A stretch of DNA of 45,319 bases. Origin: Silicimonas sp. Its GTDB lineage: Bacteria; Pseudomonadota; Alphaproteobacteria; Rhodobacterales; Rhodobacteraceae. The notes under the pieces are model-generated. The model was given only the letters and a program-made list of their open reading frames with translations. It made no database searches and was not told the origin of the DNA. This document shows, in pieces, positions 10,458 through 23,226 of this stretch (position 1 is its first letter; each line of letters starts with the position of its first letter). Made by a program: the position numbers and the translations under genes. The stretch spans positions 1 through 45,319 of the forward strand of contig JAJEAC010000140.1 of assembly GCA_022824315.1 (NCBI GenBank). Direction: 5' to 3'.

Positions 10458-11146
10458 CCTTGCGTCCCAACCGGATTCGCCGATGCCGGGAGAAGGGAAG
10501 GGCTGCCGCGCCGGACCGGCTCTCGAATGGCAACAACCGCAGCGCCGAGATTGCGGGCATGTCCGGCGTCGATTGCGCACCTGTTGATTTGCGGCATGGG
10601 GTGACGGACGTCTCCGACATGACCGTGATGTTGCAGGCCCCGTCCGCCACGCTGGCAGCGCCTGTCGTGCGGCTGCCGCCGAACGACCCGGTGACGGCGA
10701 TGACGGCACTGGACGCCTGCGGCTGCGGGCTGATCGGCCCCCTGGTCAATTCTGCGGACGGAGCCCGCGCCGTCGTGGCGCCGATCCGCTGCCCGCCCGA
10801 AGGGTGGCGGAGCTTCGGTCCCGGCCGCGGCCTGCTCTGCAGTGGACCGGACCACGTGGCGGAAGCCGACGGCATCTTCGTCCGCCCTGACGATCTCGCT
10901 CTCGACCTCGGCCTTCCGGCCTCGTCCGACCCCACCGAGCCGGAGGGCGCGACAGCCCAGTGCCGGGTTGCAGCGAAGGCGGCGGGAAAACGCGTGGACA
11001 TTTTTTGCCCCCGCGGTGTGGTCGCGCGGCGCCGCGCCGCAGAAGGAGTCGATGTCGTCGTTCCCGGCAACGACGCCCACCTTTTCAAAGTTGCTCTCGC
11101 CGCCGAATTGCGAGACGCAAAGCCTGACCATCGGAGAGCGTTATGA
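10454..11146 (+). pseudogene. HpcH/HpaI-family aldolase with internal deletion
   Basis: A 230-residue frame clearly derived from the HpcH/HpaI class II aldolases (2-keto-3-deoxy sugar-acid or 4-hydroxy-2-oxoheptanedioate aldolase, normally ~255 residues). It keeps the start (MTLRPNRIRR), the catalytic His48 in VDLRHG, the arginine in VVRLPPNDP and the metal-ligand aspartate in RPDDLALDLG. The segment between HVAEADG and IFVRPDDLA is shortened by roughly 25–30 residues. This removes the IETR-type block with the second metal ligand, a glutamate. A smaller loss occurs near EGATAQCRVAAK. The frame is open, but the missing metal ligand makes activity unlikely. It overlaps both neighbours by 4 bp. 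Confidence 0.75.
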
Positions 11147-12027
11147 CAACATCCGCAAATCTCGTCATCGACTGCAAGAACGCGTTGGGAGAATGCTGCT
11201 TCCAGGACCCGCGCGACGGCGCATTGTGGTGGACGGACATCGACGGCAGCCGCATCTGGCGCATGGACACCGACCGTAGCACAACCTCTTTCGTTCTGCC
11301 CGGACGTGCGGGGTTCATCCTGCCGCGCGAGGCGGACGGTTTCGTTATCGGCTTCCCGGATCAGCTCTGCCTGGCGAACGGTGATCTGACTTGCTACACC
11401 CGATTGCACGATGTCGAACCTGATCTGCCGCAGACGCGCATCAACGATGCCTGCGTCGACCCCTATGGCGGCATCGTCTTCGGCACCTTCGACGAAACGC
11501 CGGAGATGGAGAAGCGCCGCCCTGTGGGGGCGGTCTATCGGTTGGGCAAGGACAGTACGCTCACACGTCTCTTCGGAGATGTGACCATCTCCAACGGGCT
11601 CGCATTCTCCCCGGACGGATCGGTTATGTACTTCGCCGACACGCCAGTAGGCACGATCCGACGATTTCGCGTCGGGCGCGATTTCTCGAGCTTCGGCGAG
11701 ATAGCGCCCTTGGCGGGCAGCGAAGACGCGCCAGGCTTGCCGGATGGCGGCACAGTCGATGCAGACGGGCACTACTGGAGCGCGCGCGTCTGGGGCGGCT
11801 GTGCGGTCCGCTTCGGAACTGACGGGAAGGTCGATACCCGGATCGATCTGCCGACCAAGGGTCCGACCTGCGTAACCTTCGGTGGGCCGGGTCTCGACGA
11901 ACTCTTCATCACGACGTTGCGCAGGCACCACAGCGACGATGAACTTGCCGCCGCGGACCATGCCGGCGGACTGTTCTCGGCGCGGCCGGGAACTCCTGGG
12001 CTTCCGCAACATCTCTGTGCCCTTTGA
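11143..12027 (+). CDS. SMP-30/gluconolactonase family sugar lactonase
   Basis: A 294-residue six-bladed beta-propeller of the SMP-30/gluconolactonase/LRE family, expected to hydrolyse a sugar-acid lactone in the cytosol. The metal-binding residues of the family appear intact: Glu17 in NALGEC, Asn101 in RINDACVDPYGG, Asn151 in ISNGLAFSPDG and Asp201 in LPDGGTVDADG. It is the last gene of a three-gene set with 4-bp overlaps. The pathway would be lactone opening, oxidation of a hydroxyacid and aldol cleavage of a keto-deoxy acid. With the first two genes damaged, it may be the only working survivor. Confidence 0.88.
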   Translation: MTTSANLVIDCKNALGECCFQDPRDGALWWTDIDGSRIWRMDTDRSTTSFVLPGRAGFILPREADGFVIGFPDQLCLANGDLTCYTRLHDVEPDLPQTRINDACVDPYGGIVFGTFDETPEMEKRRPVGAVYRLGKDSTLTRLFGDVTISNGLAFSPDGSVMYFADTPVGTIRRFRVGRDFSSFGEIAPLAGSEDAPGLPDGGTVDADGHYWSARVWGGCAVRFGTDGKVDTRIDLPTKGPTCVTFGGPGLDELFITTLRRHHSDDELAAADHAGGLFSARPGTPGLPQHLCAL

Positions 12028-12371
12028 ACCGGCGCCAATTGAGATGATCGCCAAACACCTGAAGGGATCCAAACCCCGGTGCGGAGAAAGCGGAGGATGA
12101 CGCGAGGGGGCGCCGCGCGCTGTTTTCAGCCCTGGGCGTCGGCGACGGCGGGCATCATCCGGGCCTCGGCGCGGCAGGCAATCATCCGGACGATGTCGAG
12201 CGGCAACCCCTCGCCGGAGGCAGCGCGTCGAGATTGTCTTTCTCGTCGCATTTCGCGACCGTGACGTGCGCGGGCAGTTCCCTGCGCCGGGCCTTCAGCT
12301 TCCCTCCGGACGCGGCGGCCGCGTCCGAAGGCCCGCCCCTGGGCAGGTCGGCGACGCCATCGCGTCGCCAT
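12028..12371. other. Convergent intergenic region
   Basis: About 340 bp between the convergent lactonase and aminotransferase genes. It is very GC-rich with several short self-complementary runs, but I see no hairpin followed by a T tract on either strand and no open frame I recognise. Confidence 0.4.
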
Positions 12372-13565
12372 TCATTCCGCGGCCACCCGGACGGCGACGA
12401 CGTCATCGGCAAAGTGGCGCACGGCTGCCCCAACGCCTGCGCCGGGCTCGAACGGAATGCCTACGTCGCGCATGGCAAGTTCCACGCCGCCCAGCGTCTG
12501 CAGCACCATGATCTCGTTCAGCCAGCCCAGGTGGCCGATCCGGAAGACCTTGCCCGCGACCTTGTTCAGGCCCGCGCCGAGTGACAGGTTGTACCTATGA
12601 TAGGCTGTCTGGATGACGTCATTGGCATCAAATCGGTCGGGCACCAGAATCGCAGTGACCGTGTCCGAATGCCATTCGGGGCCTTGCGCGCAGGTGCGTA
12701 GCCCCCAAGCCTCCACCGCAGCGCGTACTCCGCCGGCCAAACGATGGTGCCGGGCAAAGACGTTTTGCAGCCCCTCCTCATTCAGCATGTCAACCGAGGC
12801 GCGCAAACCGTGCAGGAGCGTTGCCGCCGGAGTGTACGGGAAGTACCCTTGGTCGTTGGTCTTGATCATGTCCTGGAAATCGAAGAAGCAGCGTCGAAGT
12901 CCCGCCTGCTGCCCCATGTCGATGGCCTTCTGGCTGACGCCGATCACGGCCAGGCCGGTCGGCATCATGAAGCCCTTCTGAGAGCCCGAGACGATCACGT
13001 CCACGCCCCATTCATCCATGCGGAAGTCGATTGAGGCGATGGAACTCACGCCGTCCACGAACAGCAGCGCGGGATGATCCAGATCATCCAGGATCTTGCG
13101 GACCCCGGCTACGTCGGATGTCACGCCGGTTGCGGTCTCGTTATGGGTGACAAGCACGGCCTTGATCTGATGGTTCGTGTCCGCTGCCAGCTTCCGGCGA
13201 TACTCGGCCAGCGGAACGCCTTTGCCCCACTCGACATCGATGGCGTCCACGTCAAGCCCGAACCGCTGACACAGGTCCACCCAGAGAAGGGAGAACTGCC
13301 CGAAGATGGACGCCAGGACCGTGTCGCCCTCAGACAGCGTGTTCGTGATGGCCGCTTCCCAGCCGCCCGTGCCAGAGCACGGATAAATGAACACGCGACC
13401 GGCCCAGGTCCTGAAGACGTCCTTGAGGTCTTCAAGCAGCGGCAGGGTGAAGTCCGGGAAGTCCGGCGCCCGATGATCCTGAAGAGCCACTTCCATCGCC
13501 TGCCGGATCTGGAAGGGCATGTTGGTCGGGCCGGGAACGGCCAGTCCGTTGTAACCGATTTTCAT
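12372..13565 (-). CDS. sgaA: Serine–glyoxylate aminotransferase
   Basis: A class V PLP aminotransferase of 397 residues that converts serine plus glyoxylate to hydroxypyruvate plus glycine, a reaction of the serine cycle and photorespiratory-type glyoxylate metabolism. The N-terminal VPGPTNMPFQIRQAM, RAPDFPDFTLPLLEDLK and the substrate motif HNETATGVTSDV match the SgaA/AGXT group. Lys197 in VSGSQKGFMMPTG is the PLP lysine. The start at 13565 (MKIGYNGL) has GAGGAG about eight bases upstream; a longer in-frame extension lacks family sequence. No other serine-cycle gene is in the window. A short frame lies 14 bp upstream. Confidence 0.94.
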   Translation of the reverse strand: MKIGYNGLAVPGPTNMPFQIRQAMEVALQDHRAPDFPDFTLPLLEDLKDVFRTWAGRVFIYPCSGTGGWEAAITNTLSEGDTVLASIFGQFSLLWVDLCQRFGLDVDAIDVEWGKGVPLAEYRRKLAADTNHQIKAVLVTHNETATGVTSDVAGVRKILDDLDHPALLFVDGVSSIASIDFRMDEWGVDVIVSGSQKGFMMPTGLAVIGVSQKAIDMGQQAGLRRCFFDFQDMIKTNDQGYFPYTPAATLLHGLRASVDMLNEEGLQNVFARHHRLAGGVRAAVEAWGLRTCAQGPEWHSDTVTAILVPDRFDANDVIQTAYHRYNLSLGAGLNKVAGKVFRIGHLGWLNEIMVLQTLGGVELAMRDVGIPFEPGAGVGAAVRHFADDVVAVRVAAE

Positions 13566-13579
13566 GGAACCTGCTCCTC

Positions 13580-13762
13580 TCAAGCTTTGCCGGGGTAGAT
13601 GGGGAAACGACCGCAGGGCTCCGGCGCTTCGGCCCGCACGGCGGCTTCCGCATCGGCGCTTCCGTCGAGGCCGGTCACGGCGGCGGGGTCGAGATCCGCT
13701 TCGGTCAACGTTGATGCGAAAGACGAGTTTGTCGCGCAATTGCCGCCCGATTGTCCGTCCAT
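13580..13762 (-). CDS. Possible 60-residue protein upstream of sgaA
   Basis: A short frame on the same strand as sgaA, ending 14 bp before the sgaA start. The ATG at 13762 (MDGQSGGNCATNSSF) has a GAGG about eight bases upstream. The product is acidic and alanine-rich (LDPAAVTGLDGSADAEAAV) and ends EPCGRFPIYPGKA, which does not look like a random GC-rich frame. I do not recognise the family. Spacing suggests it would be translated with sgaA, possibly as a small partner or leader peptide. It could also be chance. Confidence 0.4.
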   Translation of the reverse strand: MDGQSGGNCATNSSFASTLTEADLDPAAVTGLDGSADAEAAVRAEAPEPCGRFPIYPGKA

Positions 13763-13839
13763 GGGAATGCCTCGTGTCAATGCCAGTGGCTGCGCGTGGC
13801 TTGTCAGTAACACCAGTTGCAGGATTTGAGCACACAAAA

Positions 13840-13905
13840 TCGGGTTTATGTGTTGCAAGTGTGCGTATCATGCCATTAGTTTTGTAACATTGTTAAATGC
13901 GGAAG
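13840..13905 (+). promoter_or_regulatory. AT-rich promoter/operator region of the ScfR-like gene
   Basis: This stretch is much richer in A and T than its surroundings and sits just before the regulator gene. It contains a TTGCAA palindrome at 13853–13858 and a TAAC-ATT-GTTA inverted repeat at 13885–13895. RamB/ScfR-type regulators bind TTTGCAAA-like sites, so autoregulation is plausible, but the operator is only inferred. Confidence 0.3.
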
Positions 13906-13911
13906 ATCGGA

Positions 13912-15315
13912 ATGAAGAAGACCTTCGTCGGCCCGCAGTTGCGTCAGCTCCGGCGCGCCCACAAGCAGACCCAGGCCGAAATGGCAAAGGTGCTCGGCGT
14001 CAGCCCGGCCTACGTCAACCTGCTGGAAAACAACCAGCGGAGCCTCTCGGTCCAAGTGCTCATGGCCCTGTCCGACAAATACGTCATTGACTGGCGCGAA
14101 CTGGTGCAGAATCCAGGTTCCAACGTTCTGGCGGAACTGCGTAGCGTTCTTCAGGACCCGATCTTTCGCGACACGCCCGATCTCCAGGAACTGCGTGCGG
14201 CCGTCGATCACGCACCGGGGCTCGTCGAGAACTTTCTGCAGATCTACCGGACGCACCGGACCACGCTCGACAAGGTGCTGCGGCAGGGTCGGGAACGGAT
14301 GCCGGAAAATCTCGTTTCGTCCTCGCCGGAAACGATCATCCACGATTTTTTCCGCAACCATGGGAACCACTTTCCGGACCTTGAAAGAACCGCGGAAAGG
14401 ATCCGCGCCGAACAGCCCTGTGCGCCCGACGATGTCTACGCGACGCTGAAGCACCGCCTGAAGGCGCGCCACGGGGTCGAAGTTCGCATCGAGACCGTCG
14501 AAGACATGAGCGAAGCCTTGCGCATTTTCGACAGGGAGAAGGCGACGGTCCTTCTTTCCCAAGCGCTCGACTACCCGAACCGGACCTTTCAGCTCGCGCA
14601 TGTGCTGTGCCTTCTGGAGGCGAGCCAGACGCTTGACGGGTTGGTCTCGGACAGCGGGATCACGTCCTCCACGGGGCTTGCGCGCTGCCAGGTGGAACTC
14701 GCCAACTATTTCGCCAGCGCTTTCCTCATGCCCTATGCGAGCGTTCTCGCCACCGCGCAGGCGACCAAGTATGACGTGGACCGGATCGCGGCGGCCTTCA
14801 GCGTCTCGTTCGAGCAGGTATGCCATCGGCTGACGACGCTGCAGCGCCGGAACGCGAAAGGCGTGCCGTTCTTCTTTCTCAGGATCGACAAGGCCGGCAA
14901 CGTCACCAAGCGTTTCAACTCGACCACCTTCACGCTTGCGGAATTCGGCGGGGCCTGCCCCGTCTGGAACATCCACACGTCGTTCAGAACGCCCGGCGTG
15001 ATCCTGCCACAGTTCGTGGAGTTGCCCGAGGGCGAGCGGTTCTTCACGATCAGCCGCACCTCGGACCGGCCCGTGTTCAGCCGCGAGTCTCAGGACCGGC
15101 GACTGGCGCTTGCGCTCGGCTGCGCGTTCCGCTTCGTCGACGAAATCGGATATGCGCGATCCTTCAATCTTGATCGCGAAGACCTGTTCAGCCAGATCGG
15201 GATCAACTGCCATCTCTGCCCGCGCCAGGCATGTTCCCAGCGCGCGCACCAGCCGTTGTTGGTGGAATTGCCGATCAGCCCCGACAGGCGGGGCAACACC
15301 CGCTACGAAAGCTAG
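13912..15315 (+). CDS. ScfR/RamB-type XRE regulator of acyl-CoA metabolism
   Basis: A 467-residue transcriptional regulator. An N-terminal XRE helix-turn-helix (about residues 8–62: QLRQLRRAHKQTQAEMAKVL, then SPAYVNLLENNQRSLSV) is followed by an IrrE/ImmA-like middle region. The C-terminal DUF2083-type domain ends in a cysteine cluster (INCHLCPRQACSQRAHQP). This architecture defines short-chain fatty-acyl regulators (ScfR, RamB, PrpC activators), which respond to acyl-CoA or glyoxylate-related metabolites. I chose the ATG at 13912 (MKKTFVGPQLR), which matches the family and has GGAAGATCGG upstream, over an ATG at 13897. Its TAG shares the CTAG palindrome with the stop of the opposing gene. 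Confidence 0.88.
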   Translation: MKKTFVGPQLRQLRRAHKQTQAEMAKVLGVSPAYVNLLENNQRSLSVQVLMALSDKYVIDWRELVQNPGSNVLAELRSVLQDPIFRDTPDLQELRAAVDHAPGLVENFLQIYRTHRTTLDKVLRQGRERMPENLVSSSPETIIHDFFRNHGNHFPDLERTAERIRAEQPCAPDDVYATLKHRLKARHGVEVRIETVEDMSEALRIFDREKATVLLSQALDYPNRTFQLAHVLCLLEASQTLDGLVSDSGITSSTGLARCQVELANYFASAFLMPYASVLATAQATKYDVDRIAAAFSVSFEQVCHRLTTLQRRNAKGVPFFFLRIDKAGNVTKRFNSTTFTLAEFGGACPVWNIHTSFRTPGVILPQFVELPEGERFFTISRTSDRPVFSRESQDRRLALALGCAFRFVDEIGYARSFNLDREDLFSQIGINCHLCPRQACSQRAHQPLLVELPISPDRRGNTRYES

Positions 15316-16364
15316 GCGGCGGCTCTGAGGTTGCCCGCGATGCGCGAGGTCACTGTCGCCACGACGTGATCCACTGCAGGATTGCCCATGCCAAGCTGGT
15401 CGGCGATGAGCTGCACCAGCAGATCGACCCGCTCGATATGCCGGGCGCCGCCGTCGATTGCGCGCGCTGCGGACGAGGGCTTCAGCAGACCTTCCGCGGC
15501 CTTGGCATACTTCTCGAAAGGCACCTGGCTGTCCTGCGTCGCCCCGAGCCTGACGACAAGATCGCTGACCGTCCGGTAGATTTCCCGTGACGTCTCGATG
15601 TCGTCGTGCACGGCATCCTTGATCGGGCGCATCCCGGTCTCCTGCACGCAGCGATAGTTTCCGGTAAGGAGCATCGCCCATTTCGCAAGCGGCACGAAGA
15701 GCGAGTCATGGGCGCGCAGCTTCACGGGAACCTCCTTGCCCTCGACACGGATGGCGTCGATGTCCGCGTCCAGCTCTTTCAACATCTCGTTGTGTGCGGA
15801 CACTTCAAACGGGGCGGCCTTGAAGTTGGTTGGCAGGCTTACATGAAGCACGTTCGCGCCGGCATCCGGCAGGCGGAACGCCTGCGGGTCGGGGCTGCAG
15901 AGCGAAACCAGGCCGGGCTTGAAATCGCGCCAGCCGTCGAGCGACGTGAAGCACGCGGCCAGCGTGTCCGCTTCGAGACCCGGGATGCGCTTGAGATAAG
16001 GCATCGGCGGCATGTTCATCAGGGACAGGCACGGCACCCGAGCCTGCGCGATTCGCATCAGAAGCGTGCGAACGCGGGCACCCGCAAATTGTGGCTCGGA
16101 CATGGCGAGAACCACGAGATCATACGCTTCGAGCCGAACCTCGTCCGGTTCCATCGCGTCGAGCGTTCCCTTCAGATCCCTTGAGCGGAACGGGCGATGC
16201 AAGTCCTCGTCCCGGAGCTTGATTCGCACCTCGGTGCCTTTTCCGTTGATCAGTTCAGCGGTCGCCCTACGGCATACGAGCGTCACGTCGTGGCCCGCCA
16301 TGAGAAGTTTCGTTCCGAGAAGCGACCCGTAGGACGCGCCGAGGATCAGTATTCTTCGAGACAT
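15312..16364 (-). CDS. Ketopantoate reductase (ApbA/PanE)-like protein
   Basis: A 350-residue protein with the ApbA/PanE two-domain plan: an N-terminal NAD(P) fold (MSRRILILGASYGSLLGTKL, HDVTLVCRR) and a C-terminal helical domain with conserved KWAMLLTGNYRC and a segment like the family's substrate Lys/Asn region. The nucleotide loop reads GASYGSLLG rather than the classical GxGxxG. It is thus a divergent subgroup, and pantothenate synthesis should not be assumed. Another 2-hydroxyacid or opine substrate is possible. The start at 16364 avoids a non-conserved upstream extension. It is convergent with the ScfR-like regulator. Confidence 0.7.
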   Translation of the reverse strand: MSRRILILGASYGSLLGTKLLMAGHDVTLVCRRATAELINGKGTEVRIKLRDEDLHRPFRSRDLKGTLDAMEPDEVRLEAYDLVVLAMSEPQFAGARVRTLLMRIAQARVPCLSLMNMPPMPYLKRIPGLEADTLAACFTSLDGWRDFKPGLVSLCSPDPQAFRLPDAGANVLHVSLPTNFKAAPFEVSAHNEMLKELDADIDAIRVEGKEVPVKLRAHDSLFVPLAKWAMLLTGNYRCVQETGMRPIKDAVHDDIETSREIYRTVSDLVVRLGATQDSQVPFEKYAKAAEGLLKPSSAARAIDGGARHIERVDLLVQLIADQLGMGNPAVDHVVATVTSRIAGNLRAAA

Positions 16365-16953
16365 AATGCACCCAATTTGCGTTGTTTTGAGCAACATAAT
16401 TGCGCACACAACAAAATTCCACGAAATTCGGGTGTTGGTGTATATCGTTTACATTACAAGCATAAAAAATGTAATTTTGTTATATCTCGTCACTTTCTCG
16501 CTCGCGGGCCAGCTCGCTTCAGCGTATCCGTCCGAGGGGCGCTCGCCGCCACATGGCCCGCGAGCGGCAACGCCCGCCGAGCCCGATGCAGCCCGAGCAG
16601 CGGGTGGATCAAGAGCACCAGCGCACTGCCTACATGCGCGAACAGAGCCACGGCGCGCTCGCCCGCGCCGCGGCCGAGATGCGAGCACTCGCCGTCGCGG
16701 TCAATCATCCGGACAACACGACCCCAGACTTCGATTTCCAGAAGGGCATGGAGCACACGGCAATGTTGCAGGGCCTCCGGGTCGGAACTCGCCACCTATT
16801 GCGAGACCGTGCCTCCATTGCGTCAGCAGCGGTGCGCCGACCTGACCCGCCGCGGGCCGTACTCAAGGCCTGTTCGGAGACGAACCGGAATGTTGCCCGA
16901 CAGGGAGAACGTGTCCGTGCCGTGGCCACGATCAAGGTGATGCCAGGTCCGTT
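16365..16953. other. Intergenic region with AT-rich tract
   Basis: About 590 bp between the reductase-like gene and the end of gltD. The first ~130 bp (16370–16500) are strikingly AT-rich for this genome and probably form the reductase promoter, with a GTTG…CAAC inverted repeat at 16381–16395. The rest carries open frames on both strands (for example plus strand from 16553, minus strand 16490–16795) that I cannot assign; neither is convincing. Confidence 0.4.
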
Positions 16954-18372
16954 TCATCGTGGCAAGGACGACGATCCCGTCAGGAATTCGTCAACGGCGC
17001 GGGCGCATTGCCGACCCTCGCGGATGGCCCAAACCACGAGCGACTGACCCCGGCGCATGTCGCCCGCGGTAAACACCTGGGGCTGTGTGGTGGTGTAACT
17101 GTCGGTATCGGCGAGGACGTTTCCTCGTGCGTCCAGTTCCACTCCGATCTCGTCCAACATGCCCTCATGGACCGGATGGACGAAACCCATGGCAAGCAGC
17201 ACGAGCTCCGCTTTCAGTTCGAACTCGGTTCCGGGGACTTCCTGCATTCGTTGGTCCAGCCGGACGGCGTGGAGGGTAGAGACAGTCCCGTCGATGCCCG
17301 CAAGGCGCTTTGTCGCGACGCTCCAGTCGCGACCTGCTCCTTCCGCCTGCGACGAGGACGTGCGCAGCCGCAGCGGCCACAGCGGCCAAGTGGTGGCCTT
17401 GTCAGGCTTCTCCGGCGGCATCGGCATGATCTCGAGTTGCGTCACCGAGACCGCCCCTTGGCGGAACGAGGTCCCGATGCAATCCGAACCGGTATCGCCG
17501 CCGCCGATCACGACGACATGCTTTCCGCCAGCGGAAATCTCCTCGACGTCACCGAGCGATTCGCCACTGATGCGGCGATTTTGCTGGGGCAGGAAGTCCA
17601 TCGCGAATTCGACGCCGCGCAAGTCCCGTCCCTCGACCGGCAGGTCGCGCGCCTGTTCCGACCCGCCCGCCAGCACCACGGCGTCGTAGTCCCGGACGAG
17701 GTCTCCCGTTTCCAGCCCGACCCCGACATGCGTGTCGGTGCGGAAGGACACGCCTTCGGCCTCCATCTGGCTGACCCGTCGGTCGACAAAGTCCTTTGCC
17801 ATCTTGAAGTCCGGAATGCCGTAGCGGAGCAACCCGCCCGGCTTAGCGTTCTTCTCGAACACCGTGACGTCATGCCCGGCGCGCGCCAGCTGTTGTGCGC
17901 AGGCCATCCCTGCCGGACCGGAACCGACGATGGCCACGCGCTTGCCAGTCCTGGCGGCGGGAATCTCGGGAGCCACCCACCCCTCCTGCCAGGCGCGATC
18001 GGCAATGGCGGACTCGATCGACTTGATGGTCACCGGCGCGTCGTCGATGTTCAGCGTGCATGCTTCCTCGCAGGGCGCCGGGCAGATTCGGCCGGTGAAT
18101 TCGGGAAAGTTGTTGGTCGAATGCAGCACCTCGATCGCTTCCCGCCACTGGTCGCGGTACACGAGGTCGTTCCAGTCGGGGATGATGTTGTTGACCGGGC
18201 AGCCCGTGTGGCAGAACGGGATGCCGCAATCCATGCAGCGCGCGCCTTGCTGCCGCAGCGTGTTTTCGTCAAGCGGTATCAGGAACTCGTTGAAGTGGCG
18301 GACGCGGTCGGCAACCGGCACGTAGCGCTGCTCGTGCCGGTCGAATTCGAGAAATCCCGTAACCTTGCCCAT
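16954..18372 (-). CDS. gltD: Glutamate synthase [NADPH] small subunit (GltD)
   Basis: A 472-residue beta subunit that takes electrons from NADPH through FAD and Fe-S clusters to the large subunit for ammonia assimilation. N-terminal cysteines in [17 protein letters not shown] and [12 protein letters not shown] bind the [4Fe-4S] clusters. The FAD motif [17 protein letters not shown] and the NADPH motif GGGDTGSDC follow. Length is normal for the family. It starts 3 bp after the gltB stop on the same strand, so gltB–gltD are co-transcribed. Confidence 0.97.
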   Translation of the reverse strand: MGKVTGFLEFDRHEQRYVPVADRVRHFNEFLIPLDENTLRQQGARCMDCGIPFCHTGCPVNNIIPDWNDLVYRDQWREAIEVLHSTNNFPEFTGRICPAPCEEACTLNIDDAPVTIKSIESAIADRAWQEGWVAPEIPAARTGKRVAIVGSGPAGMACAQQLARAGHDVTVFEKNAKPGGLLRYGIPDFKMAKDFVDRRVSQMEAEGVSFRTDTHVGVGLETGDLVRDYDAVVLAGGSEQARDLPVEGRDLRGVEFAMDFLPQQNRRISGESLGDVEEISAGGKHVVVIGGGDTGSDCIGTSFRQGAVSVTQLEIMPMPPEKPDKATTWPLWPLRLRTSSSQAEGAGRDWSVATKRLAGIDGTVSTLHAVRLDQRMQEVPGTEFELKAELVLLAMGFVHPVHEGMLDEIGVELDARGNVLADTDSYTTTQPQVFTAGDMRRGQSLVVWAIREGRQCARAVDEFLTGSSSLPR

Positions 18373-18375
18373 GGT

Positions 18376-23037
<4,662 letters not shown>

Positions 23038-23226
23038 GTGAGCCCACATTCTCCCTAATTCTAGGCGGGACCGGAATTGCCTGGTCCAAGCATTGTGAAG
23101 GCGTGCGGCACTAGACAGTTCACATGGTACCAACACCGGCCAACTCCCGATGTTATTTGCACCGTTCAGGTAAAGTCAATCTGATACACCGTCGGGCCGG
23201 CCGGAAGAGTGCCGGGATCTGTACTA

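Noticed and set aside
10372..12072. 566-residue minus-strand open frame
   Set aside because: Antisense to the aldolase remnant and the lactonase, whose family motifs are clear on the plus strand.
13876..15681. 601-residue minus-strand open frame
   Set aside because: Antisense to the ScfR-like regulator, which has recognisable HTH and cysteine-cluster domains.
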